Source: an uncultured Lachnospiraceae bacterium (lineage in GTDB: Bacteria > Bacillota_A > Clostridia > Lachnospirales > Lachnospiraceae). From it: a DNA stretch of 5,200 nucleotides. The stretch covers positions 1 through 5,200 of the forward strand of contig CAMWWF010000232.1 in the NCBI GenBank assembly GCA_947177885.1. The letters are read 5' to 3'. Positions 1 through 5,200 of this stretch are shown here, piece by piece. Position numbers and translations under genes: made by a program. The notes beneath the pieces were generated by a model. The model saw only the letters and a list, made by a program, of their open reading frames with translations. It did not search any database and had not been told where the DNA came from. Position 1 is the first letter of the stretch; each line of letters starts with the position of its first letter.

Positions 1-579
1 GCCGGCGCCAAAGTCATCGTCCGGGGCAGGGAAAACATTCCCACCGATACGGCGGTATTGTATGTGGGAAACCACCGCAGCTATTTCGATGTTGTGCTGA
101 CCCTGAACCACTTTCCCGGAATCACCGGCTATGTGGCCAAGGCAGAAATGCTGCGATATCCGCTTTTGAATCTCTGGATGAAAAATATCCACTGTCTTTT
201 CCTGGATCGCAGTGACATCAAAAAAGGCATGAAAACGATCCTGGAGGGCATCGAGGATGTGAAGAACGGCATCTCATTGTGCATCTTCCCGGAGGGAACG
301 CGGAACAAGACACCGGACACTTTCCTTCCCTTTCACGAGGGAAGTTTTAAGATCGCCGAAAAAGGCGGCATCCCCGTAGTCCCCATGACTATCGTAAACT
401 CCGCCGGCGTATTCGAAGACCACCTTCCCAAAATGAAAAAGGCCACCGTCATCATTGATTTCCAGAAACCCATCCTGATCAGCGAACTGGATAAGGCGAC
501 ACGGAAAAGCCTGGGAACTCATGTGAGCGGTCTTATTTCCGAGAGATATTTTGCCTTGAAAGAGGAATATGACCTGTAA
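1..579 (+). CDS. plsC: 1-acyl-sn-glycerol-3-phosphate acyltransferase, PlsC family (5' end outside window)
   Basis: This is the C-terminal 192 residues of a lysophosphatidate acyltransferase. The family transfers an acyl group to the sn-2 position of lysophosphatidic acid to make phosphatidic acid at the membrane, in phospholipid synthesis. The frame is open from base 1 to a TAA at 577-579, so the start codon and roughly 50 N-terminal residues of a usual ~240-residue protein lie to the left. The TTG at 58 is internal and not the true start. The catalytic HX4D box is visible as NHRSYFD (residues 24-30 of the fragment), the glycerol-phosphate-binding box as FPEGTR (about 96-101), followed by FHEGSFKIA and the IPVVPM block. 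All four conserved blocks of the family are therefore intact. It is convergent with the downstream kinase gene and so is not in its operon. The family assignment is firm; exact acyl-donor and substrate preference cannot be read from sequence. Confidence 0.93.
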   Translation, partial: AGAKVIVRGRENIPTDTAVLYVGNHRSYFDVVLTLNHFPGITGYVAKAEMLRYPLLNLWMKNIHCLFLDRSDIKKGMKTILEGIEDVKNGISLCIFPEGTRNKTPDTFLPFHEGSFKIAEKGGIPVVPMTIVNSAGVFEDHLPKMKKATVIIDFQKPILISELDKATRKSLGTHVSGLISERYFALKEEYDL

Positions 580-582
580 TGC

Positions 583-596
583 CTGCCCCGGGGCAG
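583..596. repeat. GC-rich perfect palindrome between convergent genes, possible weak bidirectional terminator
   Basis: CTGCCCCGGGGCAG is a perfect 14-base palindrome lying just after the acyltransferase stop (579) and before the kinase stop (614). As RNA it could fold only into a short stem with a small loop, and neither side has a clear run of T. It sits where a shared terminator for two convergent genes is expected, which is the only reason to suspect that role. It could equally be chance in GC-rich DNA. Confidence 0.3.
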
Positions 597-613
597 CCGC
601 ATCCTGTATGGTA

Positions 614-1732
614 TTACTTCGGCAGACTCACCACAAAAGCAGTCACCCTGTCCTTGCTGTCCGCCGTGATCGTTCCCCCGTGGAGCGTCACGATCTCCCT
701 GGCAATGGCAAGCCCCAGCCCTGCGCCTCCGGTGTTGGTAGCACGGGCATCGTCCAGGCGGAAGAACTTGTCGAAAATGGCATCCAGTCTTTGTTCCGGA
801 ATGGTCTTTCCATGATTGAGAATACGAATGATGACATTCTCCTCCTCTTCCTCCGCCCATATGCCGATCTCCGTTCCCGCATCACTGTAGGCTATGGCAT
901 TTTTCAGAATATTGTTAAACACTCTGGCAAGCTTCTCACCGTCCCCATAAACGGTGAGATTATCCTTTACTTTCAGATCCACTTTATTGCCGTGCTCCCG
1001 GAGAATAGGATAAAATTCGTCCGTCATCTGCACCAGCATAAAGGAAAGATCAATATTTTCCTTTTCCAGAATGATCTGCTGCAGATTGTATCTGGTGATC
1101 TCGAAAAATTCATTGATCAGCTTCTCCAGACGAAGCGCCTTGTCCAGAGTGATACGGATATACTTCGCCTTCTGCTCCTCGGGCATATCCGGTGCTTCCT
1201 CCAGAAGGCTCAGATATCCCACCACTGAGGTCAGCGGCGTTTTCAGATCATGGGCCAGATAAGTGATCAGGTCGTTCTTTCTGGCAGCTTCCTGCTTCAG
1301 CACCTGCTCATGACGCTGCATATCGGCCTTGATCTCCGCCATCTGGAGAGAAATTTCCGCATATTCCCTGGGAAACACCTCTGTCACTTCTCTGTCATGA
1401 TGCATATAATTGTTTATCATCCTGCCCGCCTCATGGACCACCTGTTTTTCTCTTTTGGCGGCATACAGAAGCAGAACTACCCTTCCGGCCAGCGCCACCG
1501 TCAGCACAAAGGCCAACAGTCCCCGGAACAGATACTCTTTCACTCTCCACCAGCGGATAATAGGCATGGGGACTTCCCCGCTGTAGTCATAATAGACAAA
1601 TTTCCTGTCCAGCCAGTCCAGAAGGAATCCGTCCAGCATGGTATCAAAAAATCCCAACAGCATATAACAAAATAAGATCCCTCCCAGCACGATCAGTGCC
1701 GTTCCTATGGTTCTCTTCAGTTTATCCTTCAA
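614..1732 (-). CDS. vanS: VanS-type membrane sensor histidine kinase
   Basis: A 372-residue sensor kinase that should autophosphorylate on histidine and pass phosphate to the VanR-type regulator encoded just upstream. Membrane segments fall at about 9-29 and 69-91, enclosing a short external loop of about 39 residues. A linker follows, then the dimerisation/phosphoacceptor domain with AHDLKTPLTS (His161), and an ATPase domain with the N box VFNNILKNAIAYS (271-283), F box IFDKFFR (319-325) and G2 box GGAGLGLAIA (335-344). The stretches around GYLSLLEEAPDMPEEQKAKY, EFFEITRYNLQ and FMLVQMTDEFYP closely match, from memory, VanS of the VanA operon. The G1 box reads NHGKTIP instead of DxGxGIP; VanA-type VanS also departs here. 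The start is TTG at 1732-1730, overlapping the regulator gene by 11 bases, with GGGGGTG 11 bases upstream; a GTG at codon 15 is a less likely alternative. The kinase call is secure. The VanS subtype is strong, but the inducing signal is unknown. The gene symbol reflects family, not proven resistance. Confidence 0.92.
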   Translation of the reverse strand: MKDKLKRTIGTALIVLGGILFCYMLLGFFDTMLDGFLLDWLDRKFVYYDYSGEVPMPIIRWWRVKEYLFRGLLAFVLTVALAGRVVLLLYAAKREKQVVHEAGRMINNYMHHDREVTEVFPREYAEISLQMAEIKADMQRHEQVLKQEAARKNDLITYLAHDLKTPLTSVVGYLSLLEEAPDMPEEQKAKYIRITLDKALRLEKLINEFFEITRYNLQQIILEKENIDLSFMLVQMTDEFYPILREHGNKVDLKVKDNLTVYGDGEKLARVFNNILKNAIAYSDAGTEIGIWAEEEEENVIIRILNHGKTIPEQRLDAIFDKFFRLDDARATNTGGAGLGLAIAREIVTLHGGTITADSKDRVTAFVVSLPK

Positions 1733-2417
1733 CCTTATACCCGCACCCCCAGACCGTCTTAATATATTTTGGCTCTTCGAAGGAATCTCCCATCTTTTCC
1801 CTCAGATGCCTGATATGCACCGTGATGGTATTATTGTTTTTCACATAGTACTCGTCATGCCATATCAGATAGAAAAGCTCCTCCGCACTGACCACCTGTC
1901 CCCTGCGCTGGCAGAGTATCCACAATATGGAAAATTCCGTAGGTGTCAGATTCAGTGGTTTTTCGTTTAAAGTACACTCATGTGTTTTACTGTTCAGCAC
2001 AAGTCCGGATATGCTTATGACACTTTCGTCATTTTCCGTTCCCGCATTATAGCGCTTATAACGCCGCAGCTGTGCTTTCACCCTGGCCACCAGCTCCAGA
2101 GGCAGAAAAGGCTTGGTCATATAATCGTCCGCCCCCAGAGTAAGGCCGGTGATCTTGTCCATTTGCTCTCCTTTCGCGGTCAGCATGATGACAGGATAGC
2201 AATGGTCCTCCCGGATCCTGGTGCACAGTTCAAAACCGCTGATGTCCGGAAGCATCACATCCAGGATTGCCATATCCAGCCGCTCATTTTCTATTATCCC
2301 CAACGCGTCGCTGCCGTTATAGCACAAAAACACTTCATAGCCCTCATTCCGCAGGTACAATGCCACCAGGTCCGCAATCTCTTTTTCATCGTCCACGATC
2401 AAAATATTTTCACTCAT
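1722..2417 (-). CDS. vanR: VanR-type response regulator, OmpR/PhoB family
   Basis: A 231-residue two-domain transcription regulator, the same length as VanR of the VanA operon as I remember it. The receiver domain (about 4-118) shows the acidic pair D9/D10, the phosphoacceptor D53 in ILDVMLPD, T80 and K102 in TKPF. The winged-helix DNA-binding domain (about 132-230) shows LNLTPTEFSILWILC, NNTITVHIRHLREKM and PKYIKTVWGCGYKVEG, all close to VanR. The frame is open upstream to 2894, but that part overlaps murF and reads as non-protein. ATG at 2417-2415 gives MSENILIVDDE, the expected beginning. AAAGGTG lies 11 bases upstream; a GAGG lies only 2 bases from the ATG, too close to be the main site. 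It is cotranscribed and likely translationally coupled with the kinase. Known VanR proteins activate vanH-type and their own promoters. No such target gene is in the window, so the regulon here is unknown. Confidence 0.93.
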   Translation of the reverse strand: MSENILIVDDEKEIADLVALYLRNEGYEVFLCYNGSDALGIIENERLDMAILDVMLPDISGFELCTRIREDHCYPVIMLTAKGEQMDKITGLTLGADDYMTKPFLPLELVARVKAQLRRYKRYNAGTENDESVISISGLVLNSKTHECTLNEKPLNLTPTEFSILWILCQRRGQVVSAEELFYLIWHDEYYVKNNNTITVHIRHLREKMGDSFEEPKYIKTVWGCGYKVEG

Positions 2418-2444
2418 ATCCTCAGTCACACCTTTAGCGTCATT

Positions 2445-2490
2445 AAAAAATCCCAATCCTATTTTCCCACATCCGAAGCAAAAAAGGATT
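2445..2490 (-). terminator. terminator-like hairpin between murF and vanR
   Basis: On the minus strand, 16 bases after the murF stop, AATCCTTTTTT (2490-2480) can pair with AAAATAGGATT (2465-2455) through 10 base pairs and one T-T mismatch, enclosing a 14-base loop. The sequence GGGA and a run of six T (2450-2445) follow. This has the order of an intrinsic terminator, but the stem is mostly A-T and the T-run starts 4 bases late, so it would be weak. It may partially uncouple vanRS from ddl-murF. I found no convincing -35/-10 pair for a separate vanR promoter in the 88-base spacer, though its AT-richness would suit one. Confidence 0.4.
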
Positions 2491-2505
2491 AAGATTTTAT
2501 AAAGG

Positions 2506-4086
2506 TTACAAATTTTTGAACATTTCCACGATCTCTGTAAATTCCATTCCATGAGATGCCTTGACAAGCACCGTGCTTCCTTCCGGAACATACTGTGCCG
2601 GGTCTGTCTCCAACGCTTTGAGCAGATCGCCCTTTGTGGAAAAGTACACCACCTGCACTGCCTCACCGGACAGAAGCGACTGACCTGTCTGAGCACAGCC
2701 ATCCTCCGACGAGCCCGGCCGGACAGCCCCGGCACCGGCATCTCCTGCCGCGGCAGACCGGACAGACTGCCCGCGGGCCGCCTGATACATATATTCCGCC
2801 TCCCGGCCCACACAGTAGATTCTGTCGATCCCCGCCGAAACGGCATAAACACCGATCTCTTCATGAAGTGCATGGGAATTCTCTCCCAGCTCAAACATAT
2901 CGCCCAGGATCGCCACCTTCACGGTGTCTGCCATGGCAAGCAGATCCACAGCCGCCTTCATGGAGGCGGGATTTGCATTATAGCAGTCATCTATGAGAGT
3001 GTAGTTCTTCAGGCGTATCAGGTTATTTCTTCCGTTTACCGGCTTTATCCTGCGAATCCCCTCCGCAATCTGCATCGGAGATAAACCCATCACTCCCGCC
3101 ACACAGGCGGCCGCCGCACTGTTCAACACCATATGTCTGCCGGGCAGGGGTACCTGAACCTTTATCTTTACGGTGTCAGCGCTTTTCATTCCTTCCGCCG
3201 CGGATACGGGAACATCCATATCACTTCCACGCCGCCTGACCGTCAATACCGCGTCGCTGCCCCACAGTCCGTGACTCACAATATCCCCCACAGTCACTTC
3301 CTCCGCAGAATTGCCGCCCCAGCCGAAGAAATGGGGCTTTCTGCCTCTGATCTCAGTGATGGCGCTGAGTTTATCGTCCTCGCCGTTCAGGCAGACCTGG
3401 CCGTTCTCCGCCATAAAGTCAAATATTTCCGATTTCGCCTTTAATATACCGTCCCTGGTCTTTAAATTATCCAGGTGGCACTGCCCGATATTCGTTATGA
3501 CACATACGTCAGGTCTGGCCATTTTGCTCAGACGATGCATCTCACCGAAATCGCTGATCCCCATCTCTATTACGGCCGCCGTATGCTCCCGGCGGATTCG
3601 AAGCAAGGTCAGCGGGACACCGATCTCATTGTTATAATTGCCATCCGTTTTCAGCACATTATATTTTTCCGAAAGCACTCCCGCGATAAATTCCTTGGTA
3701 CTGGTCTTTCCCACGCTTCCCGTGATGCCCACCACAGGAATGGAAAGCTTACGCCTGTACGCTTCCGCAATATCCTTCAGCGCCTGCAGGGTATCCTCCA
3801 CCAGCAGATAGCTGCCCCAGCTCTCCGAAGAAATGCCGGTCTCCTCCGTCACCCGCTCCGGCGTCTTTTGGGTGACAGCAAGCACCGCCCCCTTTTCGAA
3901 GACAGAAGCAATAAAACTATGACCGTCCACGCGCTCTCCCACGGTGGCAAGAAAGACGCCTCCCTCTGTCACTGATCTGGAATCTATGACCAAAGAACTG
4001 ACGCGTATGTCAGTTCTGTCTTTTCCCTTCAATATCAACTTTCCGCCGCATGCCGCCGCGATCTCCCCTAAAGTCAGATCCATCAT
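2506..4086 (-). CDS. murF: UDP-N-acetylmuramoyl-tripeptide--D-alanyl-D-alanine ligase
   Basis: MurF is the cytoplasmic ATP-dependent ligase that adds D-Ala-D-Ala to UDP-MurNAc-tripeptide, completing the pentapeptide precursor of peptidoglycan. The product is 526 residues, longer than the usual ~450-460. An N-terminal UDP-binding domain (1 to about 112) contains LVIDSRSVTEGGVFLA. The central ATPase domain has the P-loop GITGSVGKTST (120-130), DGNYNNEIGVPLTLL (148-162) and the EMGISDFGEM segment (174-183). The C-terminal domain begins near residue 347, with NGRNN (351-355), DDCYNANPASM (366-376) and ILGDMFELGE (393-402). The end VLVKASHGMEFTEIV is typical. Extra length comes from a low-complexity stretch at about 438-476 and a smaller insertion near 283-305. 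The frame is open to 4128, but that part overlaps ddl. I chose ATG 4086-4084 because AGGAG (4100-4096) lies 9 bases upstream and MMDLTLGEIA is the normal MurF beginning; the adjacent ATG at 4083 is also possible. It starts 2 bases after the ddl stop. Confidence 0.95.
   Translation of the reverse strand: MMDLTLGEIAAACGGKLILKGKDRTDIRVSSLVIDSRSVTEGGVFLATVGERVDGHSFIASVFEKGAVLAVTQKTPERVTEETGISSESWGSYLLVEDTLQALKDIAEAYRRKLSIPVVGITGSVGKTSTKEFIAGVLSEKYNVLKTDGNYNNEIGVPLTLLRIRREHTAAVIEMGISDFGEMHRLSKMARPDVCVITNIGQCHLDNLKTRDGILKAKSEIFDFMAENGQVCLNGEDDKLSAITEIRGRKPHFFGWGGNSAEEVTVGDIVSHGLWGSDAVLTVRRRGSDMDVPVSAAEGMKSADTVKIKVQVPLPGRHMVLNSAAAACVAGVMGLSPMQIAEGIRRIKPVNGRNNLIRLKNYTLIDDCYNANPASMKAAVDLLAMADTVKVAILGDMFELGENSHALHEEIGVYAVSAGIDRIYCVGREAEYMYQAARGQSVRSAAAGDAGAGAVRPGSSEDGCAQTGQSLLSGEAVQVVYFSTKGDLLKALETDPAQYVPEGSTVLVKASHGMEFTEIVEMFKNL
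2666..2765. repeat. GC-rich low-complexity segment inside murF with three CCGGACAG copies
   Basis: On the plus strand the octamer CCGGACAG occurs at 2666-2673, 2719-2726 and 2758-2765, and a perfect palindrome CTGCCGCGGCAG lies at 2745-2756. The segment corresponds to an Ala/Gly/Ser-rich insert of about 39 residues in the MurF C-terminal domain (about residues 438-476), lying between the helix ending EYMYQAA and the conserved strand VVYFSTKGDLL. It is noticeably richer in G+C than the rest of the gene and keeps the reading frame. Spacing of the octamers is uneven (53 and 39 bases), so this is not a simple tandem repeat. Confidence 0.5.
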
Positions 4087-4088
4087 AC

Positions 4089-5117
4089 CTACACTCTCCT
4101 GAATGCATTTTGCAATATCTTCTCGCACAGATCCTCATAGCTTATACCTATTGCCGCCGCTTCCTGAGGAAACAGGGAAAGGGGTGTCATCCCCGGCAGG
4201 GTATTTGCCTCCAGACAATAGATTTCCCCTTCATTGTTCATCCGAAAATCCATTCTGGCATAACTCTTCAATCGCAGTACCTGAAATACCTTTTCCGCGG
4301 TCCGCTGCATTGCAGCGGCTTTATCTTCCGGGATCTCGGCCGGACAGGTCTCCACCGTAAAACCCGCCTGATACTTATTTTTATAATCATAGAAGCCCAC
4401 CTTGGGCGCAATTTCGATCGCCGGCAGTGCCTCACCCTCCATAACGCCTACGGAAAATTCCCTTCCTTCTATGTATTGCTCTATGATCGCCTCATTGTCA
4501 TAGCGGAAGGCCTCTTCCTTTGCGGCAAGATATTCCTCGTCATTCCGGGCAATGCAGACGCCCACACTGGATCCCCCGCAGCATGCCTTGACAATACAGG
4601 GATAGGGAACCTTCTCCGATTCCTGTTCCCCCTTCTTCAGACGGATACCCGCAGGCGTGGGAATATTGTATGCTTTGAAAATATCTTTTGTGATTCCCTT
4701 ATCCATGGCCATCGCCGCACTGACAAAATCCGTTCCCGTATAGGGGACGCCAAGCAGTTCCAGACAGGCCTGGATCTTGCCGTCCTCCCCGTTAGCACCG
4801 TGGAGAGCCATGAACACCGCATCGGCGCTCTGACAGAGCTCCAGCACATTCGGACCGAAGAAACTTTTACCCCCATCCTTTCTAAGGGCCTTTACCGTTT
4901 CCAGATCAGGATTTTTCTCACCGATAGCCCCGATCTGAGCCGCCCAGTCCATATCTCTCTCAAAGATCCCCTCCGTATCTCCCTCATACCCGATATAGAC
5001 ATCCAGCAGAACCGCCCGATGTCCTTTCTGCCTAAGCGCTTTATAGATCCTGCTGCCGGAGCTTAAAGACACATCCCGCTCCGTACTGGTTCCGCCCGCT
5101 AATACTATCACATTCAT
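4089..5117 (-). CDS. ddl: D-alanine--D-alanine ligase
   Basis: A 342-residue ATP-grasp ligase that joins two D-alanines in the cytoplasm to supply MurF. The N-terminal domain begins MNVIVLAGGTSTERDVSLSSG with the conserved Glu13. HGANGEDG is at 106-113, AMDKGITK at 137-144, the ATP-binding lid GGSSVGV at 181-187, the omega-loop GFYDYKNKY at 241-249, and ARMDF (287-291) with EANTLPGMTP (303-312) provides the metal ligands D290, E303 and N305. Ser/Thr-Glu-Arg at the N-terminus and the Lys-Tyr pair ending in Tyr249 are of the D-Ala-D-Ala type; VanA-like D-lactate ligases lack this Tyr, and VanC/G-like D-serine ligases have Glu-Tyr in place of Glu-Arg. I start at ATG 5117-5115 because GGAG (5127-5124) lies 6 bases upstream. 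In-frame ATGs at 5129 and 5141 would add 4 or 8 residues and are less well placed. It is first in the visible ddl-murF pair. Confidence 0.95.
   Translation of the reverse strand: MNVIVLAGGTSTERDVSLSSGSRIYKALRQKGHRAVLLDVYIGYEGDTEGIFERDMDWAAQIGAIGEKNPDLETVKALRKDGGKSFFGPNVLELCQSADAVFMALHGANGEDGKIQACLELLGVPYTGTDFVSAAMAMDKGITKDIFKAYNIPTPAGIRLKKGEQESEKVPYPCIVKACCGGSSVGVCIARNDEEYLAAKEEAFRYDNEAIIEQYIEGREFSVGVMEGEALPAIEIAPKVGFYDYKNKYQAGFTVETCPAEIPEDKAAAMQRTAEKVFQVLRLKSYARMDFRMNNEGEIYCLEANTLPGMTPLSLFPQEAAAIGISYEDLCEKILQNAFRRV
4096..4100 (-). promoter_or_regulatory. ribosome binding site for murF, inside the end of ddl
   Basis: AGGAG on the minus strand lies within the last codons of ddl, 9 bases before the ATG at 4086. 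It decides the murF start against the longer open frame beginning at 4128 and fits tight coupling of the two genes. Confidence 0.7.
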
Positions 5118-5200
5118 AATGATCTCCATCCCTTTCCGCATTCTGTCCGCTTAAGCCGCAGACAGCTCACACAATCTACTCTTCCGTTTCCATATGTATT
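5118..5200 (-). other. leader of ddl; possible 3' end of an upstream gene
   Basis: These 83 bases precede ddl at the window edge and hold the ddl Shine-Dalgarno GGAG (5127-5124). On the minus strand one frame is open from the edge to a TGA at 5116-5114 that overlaps the ddl start, another closes with TAA after 15 codons (YIWKRKSRLCELSAA) and the third with TAG after METEE. Any of these could be the tail of an upstream operon gene, but none is recognisable and the fragment is too short to choose. No clear promoter is seen. Confidence 0.25.

Noticed and set aside
569..1228. Plus-strand open frame of 219 codons across the kinase gene
   Set aside because: It is antisense to a well-conserved kinase, overlaps the acyltransferase end and has no recognisable motif.
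2455..2490. Possible VanR binding site in TCGGATGTGGGAAAAT
   Set aside because: It resembles the remembered VanR box (TCGTANGAAANT) only with gaps and occurs once; too weak to annotate.
2418..2894. Extended N-terminus of the VanR frame (159 extra codons)
   Set aside because: It overlaps the end of murF, its translation is Arg/Ser/Trp-rich and unlike a protein domain, and MSENILIVDDE at 2417 is the standard regulator start.
4050..5066. A 338-codon open frame on the plus strand opposite ddl
   Set aside because: It is fully antisense to a clear ddl gene, its translation lacks recognisable domains and is rich in His/Arg/Ser as expected of a codon-bias shadow.
614..5117. A vancomycin resistance operon
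   Set aside because: The regulators fit, but no vanH, D-lactate or D-serine ligase, vanX, vanY or vanT gene is present, and the ligase is of the D-Ala-D-Ala type.
1..5200. Mobile elements, CRISPR arrays, tRNA or rRNA genes
   Set aside because: No transposase, integrase, paired terminal repeats, regularly spaced repeats or tRNA-like cloverleaf sequences were seen; nearly all bases are in recognised genes.

Overview
The window looks like ordinary chromosomal DNA from a Gram-positive, moderate-GC Firmicute. I infer a Clostridia (Lachnospiraceae-like) host from the VanR/VanS-type two-component pair, the ddl-murF gene order and Shine-Dalgarno-led, closely packed genes. That taxonomic guess rests on protein flavour only.

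Layout from left to right. Bases 1-579 (+) hold the 3' part of a PlsC-type 1-acylglycerol-3-phosphate acyltransferase whose start lies outside the window. A 34-base gap with a GC-rich palindrome separates it from the convergent minus-strand block. Read in its own direction (right to left), that block is ddl (D-alanine--D-alanine ligase, 5117-4089), murF (4086-2506), an 88-base AT-rich spacer with a terminator-like hairpin, then a VanR-type response regulator (2417-1722) overlapping a VanS-type sensor histidine kinase (1732-614). The last 83 bases (5118-5200) lead into ddl and hold only ddl's ribosome binding site and possibly the tail of an upstream gene.

ddl and murF are consecutive steps in peptidoglycan precursor synthesis: Ddl makes the D-Ala-D-Ala dipeptide and MurF attaches it to UDP-MurNAc-tripeptide. 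They are 2 bases apart and almost surely cotranscribed. The regulator pair behind them strongly resembles VanR/VanS of the VanA-type glycopeptide resistance operon, including the kinase core and the exact regulator length of 231 residues. However, no vanH, vanA-type ligase, vanX, vanY or vanZ is present, and the Ddl here carries D-Ala-D-Ala-type residues. The main point of interest is therefore a VanRS-like system placed behind housekeeping D-Ala-D-Ala genes rather than in a resistance cluster. Secondary points are a low-complexity insert in MurF and the hairpin between murF and vanR. I see no mobile element, CRISPR array, tRNA or rRNA, and no clearly new system.
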